From Nematostella vectensis (lineage: Eukaryota > Cnidaria > Anthozoa > Actiniaria > Edwardsiidae): DNA of 64,000 nucleotides. The position numbers were made by a program, and so were the translations under genes. The notes under the pieces are model-generated. The model did no database searches. It was not told the DNA's origin and worked only from the letters and a program-made list of their open reading frames with translations. Positions 23,801-36,500 of the stretch are shown here, piece by piece (the stretch's first letter is position 1; every line of letters starts with the position of its first letter). The stretch is from positions 1,943,501 to 2,007,500 of the forward strand of contig NC_064043.1 of the NCBI RefSeq assembly GCF_932526225.1. Direction: 5' to 3'.

Positions 23801-26800
23801 AAGTGTACAAGGATCTGTTACATTCCAGTAGGGGTGTAAGTGTACAAGGATCTGTCACATTCCAGTAGGGTGTAAGTGTACAAGGATCTGTTACATTCCA
23901 GTAGGGGTGTAAGTGTACAAGGATCTGTTACATTCCAGTAGGGGTGTAAGTGTACAAGGATCTGTTACCTTCCAGTAGGGGTGTAAGTGTACAAGGATCT
24001 GTTACATTCCAGTAGGGGTGTAAGTGTACAAGGATCTGTTACATTCCAGTAGGGGTGTAAGTGTACAAGGATCTGTCACATCCCAGTAGGGTGTAAGTGT
24101 ACAAGGATCTGTTACATTCCAGTAGGGGTGTAAGTGTACAAGGATCTGTTACATTCCAGTAGGGGTGTAAGTGTACAAGGATCTGTTACCTTCCAGTAGG
24201 GGTGTAAGTGTACAAGGATCTGTTACATTCCAGTAGGGGTGTAAGTGTACAAGGATCTGTTACATTCCAGTAGGGGTGTAAGTGTACAAGGATCTGTTAC
24301 ATTCCAGTAGGGGTGTAAGTGTACAAGGATCTGTTACATTCCAGTAGGGGTGTAAGTGTACAAGGATCTGTTACATTCCAGTAGGGGTGTAAGTGTACAA
24401 GGATCTGTTACATTCCAGTAGGGGTGTAAGTGTACAAGGATCTGTTACATTCCAGTAGGGGTGTAAGTGTACAAGGATCTGTCACATTCCAGTAAGGGTG
24501 TAAGTGTACAAGGATCTGTTACATTCCAGTAGGGGTGTAAGTGTACAAGGATCTGTTACATTCCAGTAGGGGTGTAAGTGTACAAGGATCTGTTACATTC
24601 CAGTAGGGGTGTAAGTGTACAAGGATCTGTTACATTCCAGTAGGGGTGTAAGTGTACAAGGATCTGTTACATTCCAGTAGGGGTGTAAGTGTACAAGGAT
24701 CTGTTACATTCCAGTAGGGGTGTAAGTGTACAAGGATCTGTTACATTCCAGTAGGGGTGTAAGTGTACAAGGATCTGTCACATTCCAGTAAGGGTGTAAG
24801 TGTACAAGGATCTGTTACATTCCAGTAGGGGTGTAAGTGTACAAGGATCTGTTACATTCCAGTAGGGGTGTAAGTGTACAAGGATCTGTTACATTCCAGT
24901 AGGGGTGTAAGTGTACAAGGATCTGTTACATTCCAGTAGGGGTGTAAGTGTACAAGGATCTGTTACATTCCAGTAGGGGTGTAAGTGTACAAGGATCTGT
25001 TACATTCCAGTAGGGGTGTAAGTGTACAAGGATCTGTTACATTCCAGTAGGGGTGTAAGTGTACAAGGATCTGTCACATTCCAGTAAGGGTGTAAGTGTA
25101 CAAGGATCTGTTACATTCCAGTAGGGGTGTAAGTGTACAAGGATCTGTTACATTCCAGTAGGGGTGTAAGTGTACAAGGATCTGTTACATTCCAGTAGGG
25201 GTGTAAGTGTACAAGGATCTGTTACATTCCAGTAGGGGTGTAAGTGTACAAGGATCTGTTACATTCCAGTAGGGGTGTAAGTGTACAAGGATCTGTTACA
25301 TTCCAGTAGGGGTGTAAGTGTACAAGGATCTGTCACATTCCAGTAAGGGTGTAAGTGTACAAGGATCTGTTACATTCCAGTAAGGGTGTAAGTGTACAAG
25401 GATCTGTTACATTCCAGTAGGGGTGTAAGTGTACAAGGATCTGTTACATTCCAGTAGGGGTGTAAGTGTACAAGGATCTGTTACATTCCAGTAGGGGTGT
25501 AAGTGTACAAGGATCTGTCACATCCCAGTAGGGTGTAAGTGTACAAGGATCTGTTACATTCCAGTAGGGGTGTAAGTGTACAAGGATCTGTTACATTCCA
25601 GTAGGGGTGTAAGTGTACAAGGATCTGTTACCTTCCAGTAGGGGTGTAAGTGTACAAGGATCTGTTACATTCCAGTAGGGGTGTAAGTGTACAAGGATCT
25701 GTTACATTCCAGTAGGGGTGTAAGTGTACAAGGATCTGTCACATTCCAGTAGGGTGTAAGTGTACAAGGATCTGTTACATTCCAGTAGGGGTGTAAGTGT
25801 ACAAGGATCTGTCACATTCCAGTAGGGTGTAAGTGTACAAGGATCTGTTACATTCCAGTAGGGGTGTAAGTGTACAAGGATCTGTTACATTCCAGTAGGG
25901 GTGTAAGTGTACAAGGATCTGTTACCTTCCAGTAGGGGTGTAAGTGTACAAGGATCTGTTACATTCCAGTAGGGGTGTAAGTGTACAAGGATCTGTTACA
26001 TTCCAGTAGGGGTGTAAGTGTACAAGGATCTGTCACATCCCAGTAGGGTGTAAGTGTACAAGGATCTGTTACATTCCAGTAGGGGTGTAAGTGTACAAGG
26101 ATCTGTTACATTCCAGTAGGGGTGTAAGTGTACAAGGATCTGTTACCTTCCAGTAGGGGTGTAAGTGTACAAGGATCTGTTACATTCCAGTAGGGGTGTA
26201 AGTGTACAAGGATCTGTTACATTCCAGTAGGGGTGTAAGTGTACAAGGATCTGTTACATTCCAGTAGGGGTGTAAGTGTACAAGGATCTGTTACATTCCA
26301 GTAGGGGTGTAAGTGTACAAGGATCTGTTACATTCCAGTAGGGGTGTAAGTGTACAAGGATCTGTTACATTCCAGTAGGGGTGTAAGTGTACAAGGATCT
26401 GTTACATTCCAGTAGGGGTGTAAGTGTACAAGGATCTGTCACATTCCAGTAAGGGTGTAAGTGTACAAGGATCTGTTACATTCCAGTAGGGGTGTAAGTG
26501 TACAAGGATCTGTTACATTCCAGTAGGGGTGTAAGTGTACAAGGATCTGTTACATTCCAGTAGGGGTGTAAGTGTACAAGGATCTGTTACATTCCAGTAG
26601 GGGTGTAAGTGTACAAGGATCTGTTACATTCCAGTAGGGGTGTAAGTGTACAAGGATCTGTTACATTCCAGTAGGGGTGTAAGTGTACAAGGATCTGTTA
26701 CATTCCAGTAGGGGTGTAAGTGTACAAGGATCTGTCACATTCCAGTAAGGGTGTAAGTGTACAAGGATCTGTTACATTCCAGTAGGGGTGTAAGTGTACA

Positions 26801-29501
26801 AGGATCTGTTACATTCCAGTAGGGGTGTAAGTGTACAAGGATCTGTTACATTCCAGTAGGGGTGTAAGTGTACAAGGATCTGTTACCTTCCAGTAGGGGT
26901 GTAAGTGTACAAGGATCTGTTACATTCCAGTAGGGGTGTAAGTGTACAAGGATCTGTTACATTCCAGTAGGGGTGTAAGTGTACAAGGATCTGTCACATT
27001 CCAGTAGGGTGTAAGTGTACAAGGATCTGTTACATTCCAGTAGGGGTGTAAGTGTACAAGGATCTGTCACATTCCAGTAGGGTGTAAGTGTACAAGGATC
27101 TGTTACATTCCAGTAGGGGTGTAAGTGTACAAGGATCTGTTACATTCCAGTAGGGGTGTAAGTGTACAAGGATCTGTTACCTTCCAGTAGGGGTGTAAGT
27201 GTACAAGGATCTGTTACATTCCAGTAGGGGTGTAAGTGTACAAGGATCTGTTACATTCCAGTAGGGGTGTAAGTGTACAAGGATCTGTCACATCCCAGTA
27301 GGGTGTAAGTGTACAAGGATCTGTTACATTCCAGTAGGGGTGTAAGTGTACAAGGATCTGTTACATTCCAGTAGGGGTGTAAGTGTACAAGGATCTGTTA
27401 CCTTCCAGTAGGGGTGTAAGTGTACAAGGATCTGTTACATTCCAGTAGGGGTGTAAGTGTACAAGGATCTGTTACATTCCAGTAGGGGTGTAAGTGTACA
27501 AGGATCTGTTACATTCCAGTAGGGGTGTAAGTGTACAAGGATCTGTTACATTCCAGTAGGGGTGTAAGTGTACAAGGATCTGTTACATTCCAGTAGGGGT
27601 GTAAGTGTACAAGGATCTGTTACATTCCAGTAGGGGTGTAAGTGTACAAGGATCTGTTACATTCCAGTAGGGGTGTAAGTGTACAAGGATCTGTCACATT
27701 CCAGTAAGGGTGTAAGTGTACAAGGATCTGTTACATTCCAGTAGGGGTGTAAGTGTACAAGGATCTGTTACATTCCAGTAGGGGTGTAAGTGTACAAGGA
27801 TCTGTTACATTCCAGTAGGGGTGTAAGTGTACAAGGATCTGTTACATTCCAGTAGGGGTGTAAGTGTACAAGGATCTGTTACATTCCAGTAGGGGTGTAA
27901 GTGTACAAGGATCTGTTACATTCCAGTAGGGGTGTAAGTGTACAAGGATCTGTTACATTCCAGTAGGGGTGTAAGTGTACAAGGATCTGTCACATTCCAG
28001 TAAGGGTGTAAGTGTACAAGGATCTGTTACATTCCAGTAGGGGTGTAAGTGTACAAGGATCTGTTACATTCCAGTAGGGGTGTAAGTGTACAAGGATCTG
28101 TTACATTCCAGTAGGGGTGTAAGTGTACAAGGATCTGTTACATTCCAGTAGGGGTGTAAGTGTACAAGGATCTGTTACATTCCAGTAGGGGTGTAAGTGT
28201 ACAAGGATCTGTTACATTCCAGTAGGGGTGTAAGTGTACAAGGATCTGTTACATTCCAGTAGGGGTGTAAGTGTACAAGGATCTGTCACATTCCAGTAAG
28301 GGTGTAAGTGTACAAGGATCTGTTACATTCCAGTAGGGGTGTAAGTGTACAAGGATCTGTTACATTCCAGTAGGGGTGTAAGTGTACAAGGATCTGTTAC
28401 ATTCCAGTAGGGGTGTAAGTGTACAAGGATCTGTTACATTCCAGTAGGGGTGTAAGTGTACAAGGATCTGTTACATTCCAGTAGGGGTGTAAGTGTACAA
28501 GGATCTGTTACATTCCAGTAGGGGTGTAAGTGTACAAGGATCTGTCACATTCCAGTAAGGGTGTAAGTGTACAAGGATCTGTTACATTCCAGTAGGGGTG
28601 TAAGTGTACAAGGATCTGTTACATTCCAGTAGGGGTGTAAGTGTACAAGGATCTGTTACATTCCAGTAGGGGTGTAAGTGTACAAGGATCTGTCACATCC
28701 CAGTAGGGTGTAAGTGTACAAGGATCTGTTACATTCCAGTAGGGGTGTAAGTGTACAAGGATCTGTTACATTCCAGTAGGGGTGTAAGTGTACAAGGATC
28801 TGTTACATTCCAGTAGGGGTGTAAGTGTACAAGGATCTGTTACATTCCAGTAGGGGTGTAAGTGTACAAGGATCTGTTACATTCCAGTAGGGGTGTAAGT
28901 GTACAAGGATCTGTCACATTCCAGTAAGGGTGTAAGTGTACAAGGATCTGTTACATTCCAGTAGGGGTGTAAGTGTACAAGGATCTGTTACATTCCAGTA
29001 GGGGTGTAAGTGTACAAGGATCTGTTACATTCCAGTAGGGGTGTAAGTGTACAAGGATCTGTCACATCCCAGTAGGGTGTAAGTGTACAAGGATCTGTTA
29101 CATTCCAGTAGGGGTGTAAGTGTACAAGGATCTGTTACATTCCAGTAGGGGTGTAAGTGTACAAGGATCTGTTACCTTCCAGTAGGGGTGTAAGTGTACA
29201 AGGATCTGTTACATTCCAGTAGGGGTGTAAGTGTACAAGGATCTGTTACATTCCAGTAGGGGTGTAAGTGTACAAGGATCTGTTACCTTCCAGTAGGGGT
29301 GTAAGTGTACAAGGATCTGTCACATTCCAGTAGGGTGTAAGTGTACAAGGATCTGTTACATTCCTTTAAGGGAGCATAAGTGCTTAAATATCTGCCGTTT
29401 TTGTGTTTCAGGATGCGGCACGAGTGTGTAGAGAATTCATGACAAGAGACCCTACAGAACTCCACTTCACTGTTGTTGCCCTTGCAGAGAGTCCAGAGTA
29501 A
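17841..29501 (+). CDS. UCHL3: Ubiquitin carboxyl-terminal hydrolase L3
   Basis: Ten exons join in frame: 17841-17879, 17998-18009, 19881-20009, 20161-20211, 21088-21193, 21905-21987, 22290-22337, 22437-22512, 22743-22801, 29412-29501. The product is 230 aa, the length of human UCHL3. The peptidase C12 catalytic set is intact: oxyanion Gln88, nucleophile Cys94 in SNACGT, His167 in NLHFV, and Asp182 in ELDGRKEFPINHG. The enzyme releases small adducts from the C terminus of ubiquitin and NEDD8 in the cytosol. Exon 2 is only 12 nt (VMNK), flanked by good AG and GT sites. Intron 9 is filled by a 37-bp minisatellite. The acceptor of exon 7 is tandemly duplicated, and a decayed copy of the exon 5 start lies at 20930-20962. 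An AATAAA (29500-29505) overlaps the stop codon. Confidence 0.96.
18133..18271. mobile_element. Short MITE-like element in UCHL3 intron 2
   Basis: The left end GGCCCGCAGCCAGGATTTTG and the right end CCCCCTATGGCTACGGGCG are inverted at their termini (GGCCCGCAGCCA against CGCCCGTAGCCA) across about 139 bp. Such ends are typical of short non-autonomous elements. No clear target-site duplication was found. Confidence 0.5.
18875..19110. repeat. About 41-bp diverged minisatellite in UCHL3 intron 2
   Basis: About five diverged copies carry GAAAGTCAATGTCTAAAGGG and GGAGTTGCCAAG. A stray related piece (GTCAGTGTTTAAAGGGGAAG) is at about 19627. It does not include a coding exon junction. Confidence 0.8.
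20218..20420. repeat. 29-bp minisatellite just inside UCHL3 intron 4
   Basis: About seven copies around ATGATCCAGACTGAATAACC begin about 15 bases after the exon 4 donor (20212). The array abuts the junction but does not include the splice site. A stray half unit is at about 20605. Confidence 0.9.
20762..20856. repeat. Dispersed repeat, copy 2
   Basis: This matches the segment at 378-485 (TATTTGAAGATACGTTAATA followed by G/C-run tail and CTGGGTACGTGCC). It lies in UCHL3 intron 4. The class is unknown. Confidence 0.45.
20930..20962 (+). pseudogene. Decayed copy of the UCHL3 exon 5 acceptor and 5' end
   Basis: The sequence TTCCATGTACAGGAGGTCAG, then CCTGGACTTATACTATGA, mirrors 21076-21111, the real acceptor and start of exon 5 (TTCCATGTACAGGAGGTCAG CCCAGACTTGTACTATATGA). 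The copy loses the ORF within about 30 nt (TGA). It sits about 155 bp upstream of the real exon. Confidence 0.85.
22230..22300 (+). repeat. Tandem duplication of the UCHL3 exon 7 acceptor
   Basis: The sequence TATCTATACAGGGTATCACTGA occurs twice 41 bp apart, with AG at 22247-22248 and 22288-22289. The second is the functional acceptor. Use of the first would add 41 nt and shift the frame. Confidence 0.9.
22895..29365 (+). repeat. 37-bp minisatellite, about 175 copies, fills UCHL3 intron 9
   Basis: The unit is 37 bp, key parts TGTTACATTCCAGTAGGGG and TGTAAGTGTACAAGGATC, almost invariant over about 6.5 kb. Variants are TCACATTCCAGTAAGG, TCACATCCCAGTAGGG (36 bp) and TTACCTTCC; they recur in the same order, so larger blocks (e.g. 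the CACATCCC variant at about 23565, 24078, 25518, 26034) have been duplicated with a period near 1.95 kb. In the transcribed strand each unit has a 3' splice-like TTCCAG seven bases before a 5' splice-like GTAAGTG. Confidence 0.97.
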
Positions 29502-30539
29502 TAAAACCTCTCCTTGCTGGGATTCGAAAGAAATTGAACCTATATTCACTGCATGAGAAACAGTTCATTGCTGTTATCCCCTACAATAGTTCTAGATGCA
29601 CAAATTCTCGTTATCTAATGTAAGACCTACAGTAATCAGCCTACTGGAATCTTGCACCACAGAGAAGCTCTTGTAAGGGGGCAAGAGTTATCGACACCTA
29701 ATTTAATTCGGAAATGCATGGCTTAACAAATGGAATGAATTTATTTTATTCAGTAAGCTATATTTAAACATAGCTTTCTGGCGAGAGGTATGGTTCGTTA
29801 GACTTGTACTTTGGGGTCTGTTAGGACCAAAGCGCAACTCAACGTAAGAGATAAATAGACTAAATTCGACCACAATCTGTATCTGGAAGCGCGGGTGGCT
29901 AAGTGTGTTAGCGCGCTGGCCTCTCACCTCTGTGTACAAGCTTCGAGTCTTGGCTCTGACTCGGGGACTTTTCTTCTCTGAGTTTAAGTCGACTCGGGGG
30001 CTTTTCTCTGAGTTCAAGTCACGACTCGGGCTTGGTGTCTCAAGTGAGAGTGATTTCTTTCTCTTGTGTTTTCCAGTCCGTCCCACTCACGGGACGCACC
30101 TTGACCCTGCCCTACCCATATCCCAGTCCCGCCCTGCCCCGCTCACACTATCTGTGAAGGTCGACTTGGACAGTGCGACACGTGTGAATCAGCCTACGAC
30201 TCAGCTACGATGCTCGACTACCAAAGTGTGTTAATAATTCAGACATGTAACATGTAGACAGGTCGAGTAGGACTGATTTATTCTGTCTAAATCGGCCTTA
30301 ACTAAAACACAAACACCAGAACACCTAATATTTTGTTTATTTTCTTTGTAATCATAGTATCCCTACTAGATTAGATGCTCTGAGTTTAATGAGTTTGTCT
30401 AAAACATCCCCATCTTTGTATATCATTTTAAAGCAACTTTAAATAAGTTATCTTCCAGTTTTAGTTTTCATTACAAAACATTATAAATAAGCTTATAAGT
30501 CGCCATTTTGAGTAAAAGTAGAGTCTTGTAGAATCTTGG
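29502..30539. other. Convergent intergenic region UCHL3 / SLC30A9
   Basis: The stops of UCHL3 (plus, 29501) and SLC30A9 (minus, 30540) face each other across 1.04 kb. It contains 3' UTR sequence of both genes and a SINE at about 29887-30065. No coding sequence was recognised. Confidence 0.7.
29887..30065 (+). mobile_element. tRNA-derived SINE
   Basis: The head reads GCGGGTGGCTAAGTGTGTTA then GCGCGCTGGCCTCTCACC, nearly identical to the minus-strand head at 13854. The B-box region (GCTTCGAGTCTTGGC) is diverged. A short tandem of GACTCGGGG-containing segments follows. Confidence 0.7.
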
Positions 30540-33500
30540 TCATAGAATCTCGAGGTCCACGTGCCGTACTTCGGGGCTCTTTTTCTGTCAAGAACAATAC
30601 AGACAAAAATGAGCTATACATAAATTGTTCTTTTTGCTAACGGCATTACTGTTCTGATGTGACGGTTCAGAGACATTTTCCTTGTTATCAATTATGTACC
30701 GTTTGATAGCCTTACCTTAATATTTCTCTCGATGCGGTCTACCTGTTGACCGAGCACGTCTATCACCTGCTCGCCGTACTCCAACATGAACTGCTCCATC
30801 TCTGCTGTCGTTGTCAACTTCTGGATTTCCTGGAATCACAATATTTCTTACGATTTTTATAATTCGCAGTTATTGCAAATAATGTCGCTTTTTCTGACTT
30901 ATTAAGACAAAATCCGCAAAAGTAAGGCCACTACAAGGTGAGTTTAAACAGTCTAAGAAAGTCAACCGAGGATGCAATACGACATAAGACAACAGCATTT
31001 AGCTCTCACTCACCGCAAGCATTTGCTCCTGGTCTACCCTGGACAAGAGACATCTACTAATCTCGCGACCATCAAAATTCACTTCTGCCTTAAACCTGAC
31101 AGTATCGGCACCTGTGAATAGAGATAAGCACGTACAAGAAGCTGTAGACCGTTGGCTTAAACAATTTGATAAAAAGACAAGCAATCCCCTCAAGATATTT
31201 CTAGGCTGAGAGCCAAAATTATAAGGTGTATGTGTGTCGGGGGGAGGGGGTGATATTGAAAACAATGGGGGTGGGGTAGGATAAGAAAGACTCCTCCGAT
31301 CGTGTATCCCCGTGTCGCTATGTGTTCTTCAGTGGCTCCTGCTGGCCATGATGCTTATTTTACCTACTCCAAGTACAATTTACGATTTAAATTACCTAAT
31401 TCTGTCGCCTTGACGTCATGTATTGACCTGAAACAACAACACCATGTCAGTTTCGCGTCTAGAAGCCAGTGGCTCTCGCAGTGCATCTAAGTAGTATGTA
31501 TAAGTCATGGAACGACAGGAAAGGAGGGGATTTACCCCATTACTGTTAATGATTGCGCTTAAAAAACCCACATGCATGAAGTTCTTTCTCCCCTTCCCCC
31601 ACCCCCACCCCCACCCCTCTTCTCAAATAATCCGGTACTGCATCTGACCAAGAAAGAGCTACAGATATTCTTGTTTGCAGCTAAAAGAACCATTGGGGAC
31701 ATCTTGGAGTGTATACCTTACTACAATATCACTTTCCAAGACCTCGATGATTTGTCTTAGCCGCTCAGGGGGGATGGACCTGGGAGAGAGAGCAGACGTC
31801 ACAGGTAAATAACGTCACAGGTAGATAGCGTCCCAGGTAAACAACGTTACAGGTAGATAACGTCACAGGTAGATAACGTCAAAGGTAAATAATGTCACAG
31901 GTAAATAACGTCACAGGTAAATAACGTCAGAGGTAAATAACGTCAGAGGTAAATAACGTCAGAGGTTAATAACGTCACAGGTAGCTAACGTCACAGGTAA
32001 ATAACGTCACAGGTAGAAAATGTCACATGTAGATAACGTCACAGGTAAATGCTAATGGTGATTGCTAATGATGATCTTGATTGCTAATGGTGATGCTAAT
32101 GGTGATCTTGATTACTAATGGTGATCTTGATTGCTAATGTTGATTTTGATGGCTAATGGTGAACTTGATTGCTAATGGTGATGCTAATGGTGATCTTGAT
32201 TGCTAATGGTGATGCTAATGGTAATCTTGATTGCTAATGGTGATGCTAATGGTAATCTTGATTGCTAATGGTGATGCTAATGGGGATCTTGATTGCTAAT
32301 GGTGATTGCTAATGGTAATCTTGATTGCTAATGGTGATGCTAATGGTAATCTTGATTGCTAATGGTGATTGCTAATGGGGATCTTGATTGCTAATGGTGA
32401 TGCTAATGGTAATCTTGATTGCTAATGGTGATGCTAAAAGTTATTGATTGCTAATGGTGATGCTAATGGTGTCCTCTCATTTTCTAAAAAAAAACACCTC
32501 CAGGTTTTCAAAGACGAAGATTTCGCCATTTATTGTTAGCCAAGGGTTGCGGGACATGGAATCTTGACTGCAACCTTACAGTATTTGAAAAAGGTGTTTA
32601 ACATCAAACACATACAAGACTACCCGTCATATCAATGATTACCTTCCAATAAGAAAATCGGCATTTCTTCGGATTAAGAAGAATGCAACAGTTCCTAAAA
32701 GACCTACACACAAAGAGCAGACGAGTATTAGCTAACAAGCAGTTAGGGAGTTGGTGACAACGTAGAAATGGGGGCCAACAGAAGCAAAGCGGCTATTCTA
32801 TAAGATTTTTGCATTCTAATTTAAATACAATAAAAATTAAATCTTTGTTAAAGAATGTCGATCAGCAATTTCCTTGTTATTGTTTATAATTGAAAATACA
32901 GCGATTCATTTGCAAGAAACCTTCCACGATTGAAATGATTCTCCATGAGATTTGATTGAAAGTTTCTCAGTTACTCGCTTAAATTGGCCGATGCCAATGG
33001 ATTCTTTGATGAGGACTCAGTATTGTGTAAAATGGCAGAGCGTGATTGGCCTTCTTAAGTCTGGTGTCTGTATTGATGTATTGAAACCTTGTGTCCTCAT
33101 TAGAGTCGGCATCAGGCATAACACACAAGGAAGCTTGCATAGCGATGCTAAAGGGGTCCTTGGGTGAGAGAAAAAAATCAGAGCATGGGTACGGAGAGGG
33201 GGGGGGGGGGTAGGGAGACTGAGGGGGGACGGGATAAGGGAATTTCCTTTCCCTTTTCCCCGAATCTCCCCCAGCCGCTAAGGATTCACAGATGTATTTC
33301 TTTCCTGTGCATACCGCCAATCATGAGTGAGCCAATTGCGTCAAAGACTGGGCTGCCTGTGTACGACGTCAGTCCCAAACACACAGCTCCTAGGCTGACG
33401 CCTGTCACGGCGGCTCCATCCTCCAGCAGTACTGCAATAGCCGTGGGGTCCCGACCGCGAAGAACTAATTACGAAATACAGAAAAATCGTGTTGAAGGCA

Positions 33501-36500
33501 TTTATGAAACCTTAATAAAACATTCACACCAGGGCCGTGGCCAGCATGAGACAAGTGAGGCACTCGCCACGGTAAAATTTTGATGTTTAGTGTTTCACAA
33601 TTGAAAAGTATGGGATAAAACGATGTTACTATATTTTCTAAAGGTCATTCTACTCTTATTATATCATCACTATACTTACGATATTCTCTAAAGATCATTC
33701 CACTTTTATTATATCATCACTATACTTACGATATTCTCTAAAGATCATTCCACTTTATCATCACTATACTTACGATATTCTCTAAAGGACATTCCACTTT
33801 ATTATCACTATACTTACGATATTCTCTAAAGATCATTCCACTTTATTATCACTATACTTACGATATTCTCTAAAGGACATTCCACTCTCATTTGCACTCT
33901 TCCTCACTTGTGTTACTGCTGCCAGCAGGGTTGCTGTGAAGAGCAAAAGTCAGGAAATCTCAAATGGAGTGAATATCATGCAGTGCATCACTCTGGTATC
34001 ATTGGTAAATAAGAAATCCATCAATCTTTATCTTCAAAGGAATAGGAAATTGCAAGGGCCTGGTGGAAAGAGGGACTACAAGAGATAGGAGGTCATTTAG
34101 CACTAGGCAGAGGCTAGAGGCCATTAGGCATATAGTGGAACAGCCTTATGGTGGACCTGTACTGAATCAAAAGATAGGAAGCTCAACTATAAAGAAAGTA
34201 TGTGAAATGCTGGTGAATAAAGAACCTCTGGTTATAAAACCTATTAAAAAATAAATAAAATGAGAAGTTAATTAAAAAGATCTTGGTGCACATTGAACAT
34301 ATGATGACTACCATCATCAAACTCACCTCCTTCTAGTACAAAAGACCCTCCTAGAATGGCACAAGCCTTTGGGAACAGCCAAAAGCACATGAGTGATTTG
34401 TATGACACAACCAAATCTCTTGCACTACACTTGAACATTACACTAATCTAAATGGAACAGCTGTTCAAAAGTTTCTTAGATTCAAAGATCTAGTGACGAT
34501 TTTGTAGATGACTTAAAAGCATAATGGTATAATCACCATGTCTTAGTAATTATTAATCAAGACCATGTGCCAATATCATAAGCAAATAAAAGCTATAAAA
34601 GATTTTAAGAGGTAGATTCAAAATATTCCTATAAATCACTAGGACTCTCTTTGAATTAGAATGACAATGCACCCTACCACAAGCAAGTTTTCAAGCTCAG
34701 CGCCTATAAGCAAAGTAGACACTCCATGATAGACAGACACACCAGCACCAAGGAAAAATATGCCAACCCCACTGATGAGAGAATAGACATAGCGGGCACG
34801 AGACCACCCATACCTGACAATGCACAGATATATCAATATAAATAAACAGATTATGTCTGTACGCAGAAATATAATAAACAGATTTTGTCTGTACGCAGAA
34901 ATATAATAAACAGATTTTGTCTGTACACAGAAATATAAAAAACAGATTTTGTATGTACACAGCAATATAATAAACAGATTTTGTATGTACACAGCAATAT
35001 AATAAACAGATTTTGTCTGTACACATACAAAATCATAGCTTAGAAAAGATTCCATCCATGTTGATACATTGTACACAATACCCAAAATCAGTTAAGTTGA
35101 AGTTAAGTTTATTTTTCCTTTTCAAATATTTAAGATGTATTCCCCCCCCCAAAAAAAAAAAAATAGTACAGCTAATTGAGGAGTAAAAGTTATGACAGCA
35201 TAATTAAACTCACGGGTGGTCATGTGATGGCTGCTTGATGGACTGCATGATACCAAATGCCAACAGACACTATTGAAGAGTAAACATCTTCACTATTAGC
35301 AGGGAGAGGGCATTAAAGAAGGAAGGGGTAACCACTGACCACTGACCATCCCCCTAACCCCACTCATTTACCTTTCAATAAAAAGAATCTCTAAATAAGA
35401 CAAGGTTGGGTTAATCCCTCATTAGCCATTCCTATAAGTCCTTATCTTTATCAGTTTACTTTTTGTTGTTATCATGATAATCTGGTTTTGAGTGCATATA
35501 TCCAGGAATGTCCCTAAAACATTTGCACATAATAGTTTAGAGGGAAACAGCTGAAACATATAATACAGAGCCCATTCATGTCTGACTCTTTTTACTGTTC
35601 CATTAATGTTTCTTCCTTTGATGTATTCTATGACAAGGTTCTCACAACCAAATTTAGCAAGAATATTCAAGTGAATTGACTCAGATAGCAAGGTAATTAA
35701 TATGTACCTGATTTTTCAACTCTGTAAGCGAGTGAATTGACTCAGATAGCATTATATATGTACCTGATTTAGCAAGTCTGCGAAAGAGTGAATTGACTCA
35801 GATAGCATTATATATGTACCTGATTTAGCAAGTCTGCGTATTGACTAAGATAGCTAGGTCAAGTATGTACCTGATTTAGCAAGTCTGCGTATTGACTAAG
35901 ATAGCTAGGTTAAGTATGTACCTGATTTAGCACGTCTGCGAGTGAGTGAATTGACTGAGATAGCATTATGTATGTACCTGATTTAGCAAGTCTGCGAGTG
36001 AGTGAATTGACTGAGATAGCTAGGTTAAGTATGTACCTGATTTAGCAAGTCTGCGAGTGAGTGAATTGACTGAGATAGCTAGGTTAAGTATGTACCTGAC
36101 TTAGCAAGTCTGCGAGTGAGTGAATTGACTGAGATAGTATTATGTATGTACCTGATTTAGCAAGTCTGCGAGTGAGTGAATTGACTGAGATAGCTAGGTT
36201 AAGTATGTACCTGATTTAGCAAGTCTGCGAGTGAGTGAATTGACTAAGATAGCTAGGTTAAGTATGTACCTGATTTAGCAAGTCTGCGAGTGAGTGAATT
36301 GACTAAGATAGCTAGGTTAAGTATGTACCTGACTTAGCAAGTCTGCGAGTGAGTGAATTGACTGAGATAGTATTATGTATGTACCTGATTTAGCAAGTCT
36401 GCGAGTGAGTGAATTGACTGAGATAGCTAGGTTAAGTATGTACCTGATTTAGCAAGTCTGTGAGTGAGTGAATTGACTAAGATAGCTAGGTTAAGTATGT

